Shown: in pieces, positions 1 to 9,878 of the stretch | How the letters are laid out: the number at the start of each line of letters is the position of its first letter | Numbering within the stretch: position 1 is the stretch's first letter | Origin: Candidatus Zixiibacteriota bacterium | Lineage (GTDB): Bacteria > Zixibacteria > MSB-5A5 > DSPP01 | Assembly (NCBI GenBank): GCA_022614805.1 | Contig: JAKEHY010000017.1 | Coordinates: forward strand, 81,758 to 145,757 | Reading direction: 5' to 3' | Length of the DNA stretch: 64,000 nt | The notes under the pieces: model-generated | What the model saw: the letters and a program-made list of their open reading frames with translations, nothing else | Told to the model about the DNA's origin: nothing | The model's database searches: none | Made by a program: the position numbers and the translations under genes

Positions 1-2
1 TG

Positions 3-527
3 TACGGTGTCGGGCTTTTGTACACCGGCAAATCCGGGGTGGGGAAAAGCGAAACCGCCCTCGACCTGGTGGAGCGGGGCCATCGGCTGGTGGCGGATGA
101 TATGGTGCGCATCATCAAAAAGGCGCCGGAGGTGATTGTCGGCACCGGCTTTGAGCTTCTGGGCCACCATATGGAGGTGCGCGGCATCGGGATTATCGAC
201 ATCGAAAAACTGTTCGGCATCCGCGCCATCCGGCTGCAAAAGCGCATTGAGGTGGAGGTGCGCCTGACCATCTGGTCGGAGGAGGAGCAGTATGAACGGC
301 TGGGGCTGGAGGAAAAACACACCGCCATCCTGGGGGTGGAAATTCCGGTGGTCACCATCCCCCTTTCCCCGGGCAAAAACATCACGGTCATATCGGAAGT
401 GATAGCGATGAACCATATGCTGAAAGTCTACGGCGAAAACACGGCGGAAGGGTTCGCCCAGCGCCTTTCGGAGGAAATCCACCGCCGCAAAATGACCACC
501 CGCTACCTCGAAAGCGATTACGAGTAA
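3..527 (+). CDS. hprK: HPr kinase/phosphorylase, C-terminal part
   Basis: Only the last ~174 codons lie in the window; the family is usually about 310-320 residues, so the N-terminal domain is upstream of base 1. The reading frame is open from base 3, and the TTG at 18 is internal, not a start. Visible are the P-loop GKSGVGKSE, the ADDMVRI stretch, the HprK signature EVRGIGIID, and the typical C-terminal PLSPGKN...AMNHMLKVYG segment. HprK phosphorylates or dephosphorylates a serine on the carrier HPr. In organisms without a full sugar PTS it is thought to serve regulation. It is followed 30 bp later by an MCE-family gene. Confidence 0.93.
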   Translation, partial: YGVGLLYTGKSGVGKSETALDLVERGHRLVADDMVRIIKKAPEVIVGTGFELLGHHMEVRGIGIIDIEKLFGIRAIRLQKRIEVEVRLTIWSEEEQYERLGLEEKHTAILGVEIPVVTIPLSPGKNITVISEVIAMNHMLKVYGENTAEGFAQRLSEEIHRRKMTTRYLESDYE

Positions 528-557
528 CCCCCTTCCTGTCGATACCAATAAGGGGGT

Positions 558-1454
558 ATGAGTCCAAAAACAGCGGAATGGAAGGTGGGGCTGGTCATTT
601 TGGCCGCCGTCGCCCTTTTGATATACGGGATAATCTGGATACGGGGAGCCCGCTTCGGCCGGCAAACCTATCCGGTGGCGGTGATTTTTCCCAACGTCGG
701 TTCCCTCTCCGCCGGCGACCCGGTTTCCGTTTCCGGCGTGCTGAAGGGAAAAGTAAAAAAAATCGAGCTCTATCAGGGGGATGTGCGGGTTCATTTTACC
801 CTCGAAAAGGACGTGGTTTTGAAGAAAGACGCCCGCTTCACGGTGATGAACATCGGGCTGATGGGGGAGCGGTTCGTGGCGGTGGAAACGGGGAAATCGG
901 ATACCCTGCTTTCTCTGACTCCCTACCCCCGCGGTTACTATGACACGGGAATCCCGGAAGTGATGGGGATGATGGGGCGGATGATGGACGAGGTCAGAAA
1001 ATTGGTGGAAGCCTTGCGCGGCTCCATCGGCTCGCCCGGATATCTGGAAAAACTGGCTTCCATCGCGGAACAGGCGGAAGATATGAGCAAAAGGATAAAC
1101 CGGCTTTTGGCGAAAAATGAGGGCAAGGTGAACACGGCCTTTGACGATTTGTCCCGCGCCGCCAGCCAGCTAAAGAATTCGATTGCTAAAAACGCCGACG
1201 CTTTCGATTCCACGCTTGGCAACTTACACACGGCCTCGCAAAAAGTTGCCCCTTTGGTGGACGGGCTCGATTCGCTTCGGCTCTCTTTCAGGCGGATTAC
1301 CAACCAGATAGAAAAGCAGGAGGGGACCTTGGGCAAACTGGTTTTTGACCGGACGCTCTATGACCAGATGCGCAAAACCACTCGTGATTTGGATTCTTTG
1401 ATTCTGGACGTAAAACGCAACCCCCGCCGCTATTTGACGATTAAAGTGTTTTAA
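558..1454 (+). CDS. MCE/MlaD-family lipid-transport substrate-binding protein
   Basis: 298 residues. One N-terminal membrane anchor (about residues 10-28) is followed by an MCE domain (about 38-115, with VGSLSAGDPVSVSGVLKGKVKKI and GLMGERFVAVE) and a long helical, probably coiled-coil tail. This is the layout of MlaD, the periplasmic ring of phospholipid/hydrophobic-compound ABC importers. The ATG follows AAGGGGGT. Its stop overlaps the ATG of the next gene by one base (TAATG). No permease or ATPase lies beside it; a complete mlaE-F-D set lies at 43.5-46.0 kb, so this is a second MCE protein that may use a distant permease. Confidence 0.85.
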   Translation: MSPKTAEWKVGLVILAAVALLIYGIIWIRGARFGRQTYPVAVIFPNVGSLSAGDPVSVSGVLKGKVKKIELYQGDVRVHFTLEKDVVLKKDARFTVMNIGLMGERFVAVETGKSDTLLSLTPYPRGYYDTGIPEVMGMMGRMMDEVRKLVEALRGSIGSPGYLEKLASIAEQAEDMSKRINRLLAKNEGKVNTAFDDLSRAASQLKNSIAKNADAFDSTLGNLHTASQKVAPLVDGLDSLRLSFRRITNQIEKQEGTLGKLVFDRTLYDQMRKTTRDLDSLILDVKRNPRRYLTIKVF

Positions 1455-3517
1455 TGCCCCATTCGTTTTATTTTGCCCTACACAATCACCAGCCGGTCGG
1501 GAATTTCGATTCGGTCATCGACCTTGCGTTTGAAAAAGCCTATCTCCCCTTCCTTCGGCTGGTAAAAAAGTTTCCGGCGTTCAAATTCGCTTTGCACAAC
1601 TCCGGCATCCTGTACGAGTGGGCCGAAAAACGGAAGCCGGAGTTTTTCAAGCTCATCGAAGACCTGCTCGACCAGAAACAACTGGAACTTTTGGGGGGCG
1701 GCTTTTACGAGCCGATTCTCCCTTCCATCCCGGAGGTTGACCGAATCGGGCAGATTTTGAAAATGTCGGACTATCTCGAAAAACGCTTTGGGGAAAGACC
1801 CACAGGCATCTGGGTGACGGAACGGGTCTGGGAGCCGAGTTTGCCAAAAACCCTCGCCCAAGCGGGGATTACTTACACGATGCTGGATGACACCCTCTTC
1901 AAGTATGCCGGTTATGACGGCCCCTTGACCGCCGGGCCGCTTTTGACGGAAGACGAGGGGCGTTGGGTGTATGTTTTTCCGATTCTAAAGGAGTTGCGTT
2001 ACAAAATCCCTTTCGGCCCTGTCGAGGAGGTCATCCATCAGCTTTTTTCCCAGCCCGAAAATCCCAAAAGCTGGGTCTATGCGGACGACGGCGAGAAATT
2101 CGGGAGTTGGCCGAAAACGTTCGAACACTGTTACACGAACGGCTGGCTGGAGCGGTTTTTGGCGGAAATTACCTCCCATTCCAACTCCCTGGAAATGAAA
2201 TTTTTCAGTGCGGCCGCCGCCCCGCGCCAACCGGCCGACCGCATCTACCTGCCCACGGCCGCTTACGAAGAAATGCTGGAGTGGGCCCTGCCGCCCAGGT
2301 TGCAACTGGAATACGAGGAGGTCAAGGAGCGAATTAAGCAAACGGGCAACTGGGAAAAGGCCGCTCCTTTTTTCCGGGGTGGCTTCTGGCGCAATTTTTT
2401 GGCGAAGTACCCGGAAGTAAACCAGCTGCACAAGAAGATGCTTTTTGTAAGCGGACGGCTGCAGACGCTCAAGAATAAACCCAAAATTGACAGAAAAAGG
2501 TGGAACGAGGCGCAACACTTGCTTTTCAAAGGGCAGTGCAACTGCCCCTTTTGGCACGGGGTTTTTGGCGGGGCCTATTTGACCCATCTGCGGGCCGCCA
2601 ACTACGAGGCCTTAATCGGCGCGCAAAACATCGCTTACGAGCTGGAGAACAGGAAACCGGTCGTCACCCTGGAAGCCATCGATTTTAATGCCGACGGCTG
2701 GGAGGAAACTGTAATTGAAACGCCAACCATCTTCTGCGTCATAGAACCTCGCCAAGGGGGATGTTTTAGCGAACTGGATTTCAAACCGAAGCAATTCAAC
2801 TTGCAGAATACATTTACCCCCTACCCGGAGGCGTATCACAAAAAGCTGGCGGAGCAAACCGCCTCTGTTTCCGGGGCGGCCACCATCCACGCGCGCATGC
2901 AGGCAAAAGACCAGAACCTGGAAAAATATCTTCCCCCCGAAGATGCCGCGGTTTGCCCCAATTGGAGCTTTCGTGAAAATATTGACGGCCACCCTATCCG
3001 CCTTTCTTACGAACCAAGACTCGAAAAACGCGAAACATCCGCCGCCGTTCTGCTGAAAGGAATCTGGGCAGCGGGACTTCTAATGGAAAAACGAATTGCC
3101 ATTAACGCCGGCCGACCTCGATTACGGTTTGAATATCATATAGAGAACACGTCGGCTGAAAAGCGATCCATAAAGCTGGAGAGCGAGTTCAATTTCAATT
3201 TCGAAGCGCCGTATGCCACCGACCGGTATTTCAAAATCAACGGGCAAAAGCCATCCCGGCCGACTTTGGAAGTGGAGGAAAAGGCAGGGAATGTGACCAC
3301 GGTTGAAATGATTGATGAATGGCGGAAGCTGACGGCACTTTTCCGGTTCGAGCAACCGATTAGCTTTGAGCGCCGCCCCATTTTCACTGTTTCACTTTCC
3401 GAGGGGGGCGCGGAGAAAACCTTTCAGGGCACCAAGCTGCTGTTCGGTTTTCCCGTCCACTTAAACCCCGGTCAATCAACCAAATCCAATTTCAGCTTGG
3501 AGCTTCTTTTGCTTTAA
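1454..3517 (+). CDS. Glycoside hydrolase family 57 4-alpha-glucanotransferase / alpha-amylase
   Basis: 687 residues, close to the Thermococcus-type GH57 4-alpha-glucanotransferases (~660). The N-terminal barrel begins FALHNHQPVGNFD (GH57 region 1). WVTERVWEP places a glutamate at residue 123, the position of the catalytic nucleophile in the T. litoralis enzyme, and YADDGEKFG (~residues 209-217) supplies the acid/base aspartate. The central and C-terminal parts resemble the DUF1925/DUF1926 beta domains of this family. No signal peptide is visible, so it is probably cytoplasmic and acts on glycogen or maltodextrins. Amylase versus transferase activity cannot be separated by reading alone. Confidence 0.88.
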   Translation: MPHSFYFALHNHQPVGNFDSVIDLAFEKAYLPFLRLVKKFPAFKFALHNSGILYEWAEKRKPEFFKLIEDLLDQKQLELLGGGFYEPILPSIPEVDRIGQILKMSDYLEKRFGERPTGIWVTERVWEPSLPKTLAQAGITYTMLDDTLFKYAGYDGPLTAGPLLTEDEGRWVYVFPILKELRYKIPFGPVEEVIHQLFSQPENPKSWVYADDGEKFGSWPKTFEHCYTNGWLERFLAEITSHSNSLEMKFFSAAAAPRQPADRIYLPTAAYEEMLEWALPPRLQLEYEEVKERIKQTGNWEKAAPFFRGGFWRNFLAKYPEVNQLHKKMLFVSGRLQTLKNKPKIDRKRWNEAQHLLFKGQCNCPFWHGVFGGAYLTHLRAANYEALIGAQNIAYELENRKPVVTLEAIDFNADGWEETVIETPTIFCVIEPRQGGCFSELDFKPKQFNLQNTFTPYPEAYHKKLAEQTASVSGAATIHARMQAKDQNLEKYLPPEDAAVCPNWSFRENIDGHPIRLSYEPRLEKRETSAAVLLKGIWAAGLLMEKRIAINAGRPRLRFEYHIENTSAEKRSIKLESEFNFNFEAPYATDRYFKINGQKPSRPTLEVEEKAGNVTTVEMIDEWRKLTALFRFEQPISFERRPIFTVSLSEGGAEKTFQGTKLLFGFPVHLNPGQSTKSNFSLELLLL

Positions 3518-3541
3518 CGATTTTTTTCGTTTCTTTCCTCT

Positions 3542-4684
3542 ATGTCAATCGGGCTTTACATCCACTTTCCGTTCTGTTCCAAAATCTGTCCCTACTGCGA
3601 TTTTTACGTTTTGCGGGAATCGAAAGCCAAACGGACAGCTTTCCTGTCCTATTACGAAAAAGAATTGAAGCTGCTCTCCGAGAGGAAACAAGAGCTTTTC
3701 AGTCAAAAACTGGAAACGATTTATTTTGGCGGCGGCACCCCTTCGCTCTTGGAAGCGGGACAATTTGCCATCCTTCTGAAACTGACAAAAAAATATTTTG
3801 CGGTCTTCTCCAATGCGGAAATTTCACTCGAAGCCAATCCCAATGACCTGTTGGGTAACAAATCGGAGGCATTCCATCGCCTCGGCATAAACCGGCTTTC
3901 GATAGGCGTGCAGAGCTTGAACGAGAACGAACTAAAAGCACTTGGAAGAGAACATTCGGCCAGGCAAGCCGCGGAGGCCGCTCAAAATGTCAGGAATTCC
4001 GGCTTTGAGAATTTCAATATTGACTTGATCTTTGGCGTTCCCGGCCAAACGCTCATTTCCTGGGAGCAAACTTTGGAAAAGGCAGTTAAGGGGCGGCCCG
4101 CGCATATTTCGACCTACAGTTTGACTATCGAGGAACGGACTTCTTTTTACAAACTGCAACAAGCAGGCAAGCTGCAACTGCCGCCGGATGAGATTTGTCA
4201 GGAAATGTATTTAAGGGGAGTCGAATTTCTGGAAAAAGAGGGTTATGGGCAGTACGAAATTTCCAATTTTGCCCGCTCCGGTTTCCAGTCTCGGCACAAC
4301 CGGAACTACTGGCAGCGGAAGAGTTATCTAGGTCTTGGCCCTTCGGCCCACTCTTTTTTCAGCAATCAACGCTGGGCCAACGTCCGCAGCCTTCCCATCT
4401 ACCAGCGGAAGCTGGATGCCGGCCAGCCGCCTCGGGAGTTTGAAGAGGACATCGACCAAAGGAAAGCCATCGAAGAAGCGCTGCTTTTGGGCCTGCGGCA
4501 AAAGGAGGGGATTGGTCTGGAGAATCTGAAGGTGGAATTCGGCTATGATGTTGAGAAGGAAAAAGGAGCACTGCTTAATAGGTTGGCCGTCCAAAACTTC
4601 GTTCAGAAGGAAAACGGCCGGTTGCGGCTCACGCCGCTCGGGTTTTATGTCTCCGACAAGATAGTATCCGAACTTTTTCCGTAA
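3542..4684 (+). CDS. hemW: HemW-like radical SAM protein
   Basis: 380 residues, the size of HemW rather than the longer true coproporphyrinogen oxidase HemN (~450). The radical-SAM cluster motif is CSKICPYC (CxxxCxxC, residues 12-19), followed by DFY. IYFGGGTPS, SIGVQSLNENELKALGR and DLIFGVPGQT are the usual radical-SAM/HemW blocks. The C-terminal region (LGLGPSAHSF, then a winged-helix-like part) also fits. HemW is a heme chaperone that inserts heme into respiratory proteins; it is often misnamed coproporphyrinogen III oxidase. It follows the GH57 gene by 24 bp. Confidence 0.9.
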   Translation: MSIGLYIHFPFCSKICPYCDFYVLRESKAKRTAFLSYYEKELKLLSERKQELFSQKLETIYFGGGTPSLLEAGQFAILLKLTKKYFAVFSNAEISLEANPNDLLGNKSEAFHRLGINRLSIGVQSLNENELKALGREHSARQAAEAAQNVRNSGFENFNIDLIFGVPGQTLISWEQTLEKAVKGRPAHISTYSLTIEERTSFYKLQQAGKLQLPPDEICQEMYLRGVEFLEKEGYGQYEISNFARSGFQSRHNRNYWQRKSYLGLGPSAHSFFSNQRWANVRSLPIYQRKLDAGQPPREFEEDIDQRKAIEEALLLGLRQKEGIGLENLKVEFGYDVEKEKGALLNRLAVQNFVQKENGRLRLTPLGFYVSDKIVSELFP

Positions 4685-4799
4685 CCACCCGGCCGTTTTT
4701 TTCCGATACTAATAATAGAAGGGTGAACAAGCGTACGGCCTCTTTTTCACCGAATAATATGGCTTGTCGGAATGCTTTTCAACTCCTTTCTTATTGGGT

Positions 4800-7613
4800 A
4801 TGGAACGGGTGACCGGCGACAGTAAAATAGTCAGGGATTTGGCCAAGCTTGTGGAAGGGGACGTGCTTTTCGACGAGCTTTCCCGTCAGGAGTACGCCAC
4901 TGCTGCCTGCATTTTCAAAATCCGCCCGCTGGGAGCGGTCTGCCCTAAGAGCAAAAAAGACGTCGAGGTGCTGGTTAAATACGCCCGTGCCCATCAAATT
5001 TCACTGACACCAAGAGGCGGCGGCTCCGGTCTTTCCGGTCAGGCGCTCGGGGCCGGAATTGTGGTCGATTTCTCCCGCTATATGAACAAGGTCGTAGGTA
5101 TCAATCCGGAAGAAAAGACTGTCCGCGTTCAGCCGGGATTGATTTACACCAAGTTGAACGAGGCGGCCACCAAATACAACCTTTTTCTGCCGCCCGACCC
5201 TTCCAGCGGCTCCTACTGCACGGTGGGGGGGATGATTGCCAACAACTCCGCCGGCGCCCACACCGTTTTTTACGGCACCACACGGGATTTTGTCGAATCG
5301 CTGGAAACCGTCGTCTCGGACGGTTTCCGGGTCGAAAGCAGCCGGCTGGCGGGCAATTCAAACCTCACGGCTGAACTTGCAAACACCTGCAAGCAAACCG
5401 AAGAGCTTCTCTTGTCAAATCGACAGGCTATTCTGGACTCTACTGTCCAAGTCACAAAAAACTCGGCCGGATACAATCTGGACGGCGCTCTGAAAAGCGG
5501 CGGGGTCGATTTTACCCAACTTTTGGTCGGCTCGGAAGGGACGCTCGGAATTGTGACTGAAGCGACTTTTCGGTTGCTGCCCAGACTGCCCCACCGGGCC
5601 GTTACCCTTTTGTATTTTGATGACTGGGAAAAAGCCTCGCAAGCGGTAGTGGAACTGCTCAAGCTCGCGCCATCGGCCCTGGAGTTGGTGGATGAAACCT
5701 TCGTTTCTTACGTGCGCAAAGGCCGGCAGGAACTGCGCCCCTTTTTGCCGGAAAAATCGACTGCGGTGATATTGCTCGAATTCGAAGGCCAAACGCCGGA
5801 GGAAGTGAAGGAAAAAATCCCCGCCGGCGTGCGTGCGGCTGCTCCCCTTGCCTTCGGCACCCGCGCCGCCTTTGCACCTAAAGAACAAAACGCCCTCTGG
5901 GAAACCCGCCGGGCGGCCCTGCCGATTGTCTATAAAGCCAGCCCGATTAAAAAGCCGATGAATTTTATCGACGATTCCGCCGTCCCACCGCAAAATCTGG
6001 GACGTTACATCAACGGCCTGAAGCAGATTATGGGGAAGCGGGGCATTGAACTGGTCATCTTCGGTCATGCCGGCAACGGCAATGTGCACATTACCCCACT
6101 AATGGACCCGCACGAGCCGGGTTTCGAAAACCGGTTGGTGGAAATTTCGGATGAGGCGTTTGACCTGACCTTAAAGCTGGGTGGCACTATCTCGGCCGAG
6201 CACGGCGATGGGGTGATGCGTTCACCTTATCTCAAAAGACAATACCCCAAGACCTATCCCCTCTTCGAGCGGCTGAAAAAAATCTGGGACCCGGAGAACA
6301 TTCTCAACCCCGGCAAAATCGTTACCGATTACAACCATATCCCGGTCAACATCCTTCGTTTCCCTAAAAAATTCATCCCGACCGGCACCGTTTTCGACCA
6401 GCCCCGCTGGCGAGTCGAGATTGAAAAATGCCACGGCTGCGGCGCCTGCCGCAACTACTGCCCGGTGGCGGCCGAAACCGAAATCGAACCCGCCACCGCC
6501 CGTGCCAAGCCGAATTTGTTGATGGGCGTCATCACCGGCGAACTTCCGGTTGACCTGCTTTTCGACGAGCGTTTCAAAAGCGTGGCTGATTTATGCTTCA
6601 ACTGCCGGCTCTGTCTTTCCGAATGCCCCACCGCCGTGGACGTCCCCGATTTGGCCATTCTGACCCGAACCCTGTACGCCGAAAAGCACGGCCAGACCCT
6701 GCGCAACAAGGTGCTGTCGCACGCCGACACCAGTTCCAAGCTGGCCTCCCTGATGCCGAAGGTGACCAACTGGGCCCTTTCCCTGCGGCTCAATCGCATC
6801 TTTATGGAACGAATCTTAGGCATCCACCGGGACCGGGAGTTTGCTCCGGCGCTAAGACCTTTTCCTTTAAAACAGAAAACAAACTACGCAGGCAAAAGGA
6901 AGGTCGCCTACTTTCCGGGTTGTTTCGCCCGCTTCAACGACGTGAACGGCGAAGCGCAGGCGGCCTTGAAGGTGTTGCAGAAAAACGGCGTTGAAGTCCT
7001 GGTTCCGGAACAAAAATGCTGCGGGATTGCGATGATAACCGTCGGGAGTGAAGAAGATGCCCGAAAGAATGCCCGATTCAATGTCGAGGTCTTGGCCCCG
7101 CTGGTAAAGCAGGGGTATGAGGTCGTCGCCTCCGCCCCCTCCTGTGCTTTGGCGATTTACGAAGATTATCCCCGGCTATTGAATACGGAAGAGGCCCATC
7201 TGGTCAGCCAAGCGACCAAAGAAATTCATCAATACCTGTGGGAACTATACCAGCGCAAGGAACTGAACCGGAGCTTCAAACCGGTCGATTTGCACTTGGT
7301 GTGGCACAACCCCTGCCATTCCAAGGCCCTGGGAGTCGAACGGGAGCCGATTGAGCTTTTGCGGCTGGTTCCCGGGGTGGTCGTGGAAGAGATTGCCGAT
7401 TCCTGTTGCGGAATGGCCGGAACCTTCGGCTTCAAAACCGAAAATTTCGACCTGTCGATGAAAATCGGAAACCGATTATTCGAGGAAATCAAGCGCACCG
7501 GCGTCACCGCCGTGGCGACCTCCTGCGGCACCTGCAACATCCAGATTGCCCAGGGGACCCGCCTGCCCGTCCGCCATACCCTCTCGATTCTGGCCGAGGC
7601 CTACCGGGATTAA
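4800..7613 (+). CDS. FAD-linked oxidase fused to Fe-S subunit (GlcD/GlcF-type D-2-hydroxyacid dehydrogenase)
   Basis: About 937 residues from ATG 4800; an in-frame TTG at 4764 is also possible and neither has a clear ribosome site. Domains in order: FAD-binding type 4 (PRGGGSGLSGQALG, PPDPSS, GGMIANNSAGAH), FAD-oxidase C-terminal domain ending SAEHGDGVMRSPYL, two 4Fe-4S clusters (CHGCGACRNYCP and CFNCRLCLSECP), and two cysteine-rich CCG domains (CCGIAM and CCGMAG). This fuses what GlcD and GlcF do as separate proteins. The likely reaction is oxidation of D-lactate, glycolate or another 2-hydroxyacid with electrons passed to the respiratory chain. The substrate cannot be read from sequence. 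Confidence 0.88.
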   Translation: MERVTGDSKIVRDLAKLVEGDVLFDELSRQEYATAACIFKIRPLGAVCPKSKKDVEVLVKYARAHQISLTPRGGGSGLSGQALGAGIVVDFSRYMNKVVGINPEEKTVRVQPGLIYTKLNEAATKYNLFLPPDPSSGSYCTVGGMIANNSAGAHTVFYGTTRDFVESLETVVSDGFRVESSRLAGNSNLTAELANTCKQTEELLLSNRQAILDSTVQVTKNSAGYNLDGALKSGGVDFTQLLVGSEGTLGIVTEATFRLLPRLPHRAVTLLYFDDWEKASQAVVELLKLAPSALELVDETFVSYVRKGRQELRPFLPEKSTAVILLEFEGQTPEEVKEKIPAGVRAAAPLAFGTRAAFAPKEQNALWETRRAALPIVYKASPIKKPMNFIDDSAVPPQNLGRYINGLKQIMGKRGIELVIFGHAGNGNVHITPLMDPHEPGFENRLVEISDEAFDLTLKLGGTISAEHGDGVMRSPYLKRQYPKTYPLFERLKKIWDPENILNPGKIVTDYNHIPVNILRFPKKFIPTGTVFDQPRWRVEIEKCHGCGACRNYCPVAAETEIEPATARAKPNLLMGVITGELPVDLLFDERFKSVADLCFNCRLCLSECPTAVDVPDLAILTRTLYAEKHGQTLRNKVLSHADTSSKLASLMPKVTNWALSLRLNRIFMERILGIHRDREFAPALRPFPLKQKTNYAGKRKVAYFPGCFARFNDVNGEAQAALKVLQKNGVEVLVPEQKCCGIAMITVGSEEDARKNARFNVEVLAPLVKQGYEVVASAPSCALAIYEDYPRLLNTEEAHLVSQATKEIHQYLWELYQRKELNRSFKPVDLHLVWHNPCHSKALGVEREPIELLRLVPGVVVEEIADSCCGMAGTFGFKTENFDLSMKIGNRLFEEIKRTGVTAVATSCGTCNIQIAQGTRLPVRHTLSILAEAYRD

Positions 7614-7656
7614 CTGGGTTTTCGGCAGACATTTTGCGTATAATTTAAGGGAGAAG

Positions 7657-8913
7657 ATGCTGAAAAAACTGCTGGTAATTTTGCTTTTAAGTCCGGCCGG
7701 AGTGCAGGCCGACAAACTTTTGATTTATATGGACGGCAAACAGACCGACCACCTGAAGGCCTACGGCGTGGCTTACTGGATCTTAAGCCTTGGCCAAAAT
7801 GTGGAGTGGCTTTTGAATTACCGGGGCGGTTCCTTTATGGCCGACCCAGCCCCGGAGCTGGAAAAACTCTGCCGTCTGCGGGGGGTGGGGTTTGAAATCA
7901 TCTCCACCGGCGACGCCAATCAAATTTACCAGACCATCGAAGAAAACAACATGGAAGTGATTTTGCTGGAAAAACCTCCGAAAATAGCCATTTACACCCC
8001 TCCCAATAAAGAACCCTGGGACGATGCCGTGACGCTCGCTTTAACCTATGCTGAAATTCCGTACGGCACCCTGTGGGACGCCGAGGTACTGGCCGGAGAA
8101 CTGGCGAAATATGACTGGATTCACCTGCACCACGAGGACTTCTCCGGCCAGTATGGAAAATTCTACGCAATGTACCGCAATGCCGATTGGTACCGGCAGG
8201 AGGTTGCCGCCAACCAGACGATGGCCCATCAATTGGGATTCGCCAAGGTATCCGTGGCGAAAAAAGCGGTTTCCCGGGCAATCAAGGACTACGTCGCCGC
8301 GGGGGGAATGCTTTTTGCGATGTGCTCCGCCACCGAAACCATCGATATTGCCTTTGCCGTCGATTCGACCGACATTGTTGACGCAGTTTTCGACGGCGAC
8401 CCGCCGGACGCCGACTACAGCCGCCGGCTGAATTACAACCGGACCTGGGCTTTCACCAACTTTCAGGTCTTTCCGGAGCCGTTCGACCACCGCCGCTCGG
8501 ACATCGACGTCACCTACGACCGCAACCGCTGGGTGCCGAACCCGAAGGCCGACTTTTTCACCCTGTTTGAATTTTCCGCCAAGTTGGACCCGGTGCCGAC
8601 GATGCTGGTGCAAAACCACAATGCCGCTGTGGCCGGCTTTATGGGGCTGACCACCGCTTTCCGGCGTTCGCTTCTTAAAAAATACGTCACCATCCTTGGG
8701 GAAATCCCGGAAGCCGACGAGGTGCGCTACATCCACGGCAACTTCGGGCAGGGAACCTGGACTTTTCTGGCCGGCCACGACCCGGAGGATTACGAACACC
8801 AGATTGGCGACCCCCCCACCGATTTGGCCCTGCACAAAAATTCTCCCGGCTACCGGCTGATTTTGAACAACGTCCTCTTCCCGGCGGCCCGGCAGAAAGA
8901 ACGGAAAACTTGA
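7657..8913 (+). CDS. Conserved secreted protein, function unknown
   Basis: 418 residues. ATG 7657 is chosen because GGGAG lies just upstream and the protein then begins with a clean signal peptide (MLKKLLVILLLSPAGVQA, then DKLLIYMD); the longer open frame upstream would bury it. The mature protein has blocks such as HLKAYGVAYW, WLLNYRGGSFM and AGGMLFAMCSATETID that look like a conserved FCB-group family. Some relatives are named asparagine synthetase B in databases, but I see no glutaminase or synthetase motif here. The stop overlaps the TTG start of the next gene by 4 bp, so the two are co-translated. Confidence 0.75.
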   Translation: MLKKLLVILLLSPAGVQADKLLIYMDGKQTDHLKAYGVAYWILSLGQNVEWLLNYRGGSFMADPAPELEKLCRLRGVGFEIISTGDANQIYQTIEENNMEVILLEKPPKIAIYTPPNKEPWDDAVTLALTYAEIPYGTLWDAEVLAGELAKYDWIHLHHEDFSGQYGKFYAMYRNADWYRQEVAANQTMAHQLGFAKVSVAKKAVSRAIKDYVAAGGMLFAMCSATETIDIAFAVDSTDIVDAVFDGDPPDADYSRRLNYNRTWAFTNFQVFPEPFDHRRSDIDVTYDRNRWVPNPKADFFTLFEFSAKLDPVPTMLVQNHNAAVAGFMGLTTAFRRSLLKKYVTILGEIPEADEVRYIHGNFGQGTWTFLAGHDPEDYEHQIGDPPTDLALHKNSPGYRLILNNVLFPAARQKERKT

Positions 8914-9752
8914 AAAATTTGGGTTTTTCTGCCAACCGCCGGAATACTTCCATCGAGGAGGCCGTCGCCAAGGCGGTTGAATGGAAGCTGGAAGCGCTGG
9001 AAATAAACCTGAACCGTCCCGAATATTTTCCGGAGAATTTCGATTCTCCCAGGAAAACCGCGATAAGAAAAACGTCCGAAAAATCGGAAATCCGGCTCCT
9101 GCTGCATGCTCCCGACGACATCAATCTCCTTTCCCGCCACAAAAACATCCGCCTGGCGGGGGTGGAGCGGTTAAAGGAGATGCTCGCTTTCGGAAAGGAG
9201 CTTGGGGCCGTTTATTTCACCTTGCATACCGGCAAAGTCGGCCTAGTGGCTACCGCTTCGGGTCGGGTCAAGATTATGCAGCATCCGACCTTCAAGCCGC
9301 TGGCGGAGAATTTTCGCGACTCGGCCCTCCGGCTTTTGGACGCGGCCGAAGGCCAGCTGGAGATGGGCTTCGAAAACACCAATCATTTCGAGGGATTTTT
9401 CGAGGAAGTCATCGCCGAATTGCTGGAGCAAACCCAGCTCAAACTAACCTGGGATATCGGCCACTCCTTTGCCGAAACCCCGGAAAAAATCAAGCAGACG
9501 CTGCGCTTTTTCTTCACTCATCTTCACCGGGTGCGAACGGTTCATTTGCACGACCGCAACGAGAAAACCGACCACCTGCCGGTCGGCTCCGGAACCATTC
9601 CCTGGAAACGGTTCGGCGAGGTTTTGCAAACGGACGAGATATTCAAGATTGTGGAAGTCAAGGATGCCGAAGCTATCGAGACCTCACTGAACTTTCTGCG
9701 CAAGCTGTCTTTTGGTCAAACTTTTTCAGCCCCCCCCGTCTCTAAAAAGTAG
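8910..9752 (+). CDS. TIM-barrel protein, sugar phosphate isomerase / AP endonuclease family 2
   Basis: 280 residues from a TTG start that overlaps the upstream stop. The fold is indicated by repeated metal-site blocks: LHAPDDINL, YFTLHTGKVG, GFENTNHFEG, LTWDIGHSFAE, VRTVHLHDRN and a late IVEVKDAEAIE, giving the His/Glu/Asp ligands of xylose-isomerase-like TIM barrels. Possible roles are sugar epimerase/isomerase or endonuclease IV-like DNA repair; the short length and coupling to a secreted-protein gene do not decide. A terminator-like hairpin follows at 9787-9810. Confidence 0.75.
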   Translation: MKNLGFSANRRNTSIEEAVAKAVEWKLEALEINLNRPEYFPENFDSPRKTAIRKTSEKSEIRLLLHAPDDINLLSRHKNIRLAGVERLKEMLAFGKELGAVYFTLHTGKVGLVATASGRVKIMQHPTFKPLAENFRDSALRLLDAAEGQLEMGFENTNHFEGFFEEVIAELLEQTQLKLTWDIGHSFAETPEKIKQTLRFFFTHLHRVRTVHLHDRNEKTDHLPVGSGTIPWKRFGEVLQTDEIFKIVEVKDAEAIETSLNFLRKLSFGQTFSAPPVSKK

Positions 9753-9786
9753 CTGACAAAGGTATCGGGTAACTTTTCCCCAATAG

Positions 9787-9810
9787 GGCCTCCAAAGGGA
9801 GACCTTTTTT
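9787..9810 (+). terminator. Rho-independent terminator
   Basis: GGCCTCC pairs with GGAGACC (one mismatch) around a 4-nt loop, followed by six T. It lies 35 bp after the TIM-barrel stop and separates the 0-9.8 kb genes from the cupredoxin operon. Confidence 0.7.
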
Positions 9811-9878
9811 GCTGACTTTAGGCCCCTGCCAGAACGCCGATAAGATTAAGGAGGGATTCGTCTTAAAGGAGGGGAAGT

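Noticed and set aside
938-1336. Antisense ORFs within the MCE and other GC-rich genes
   Set aside because: They are shadows of strongly supported genes in other frames.
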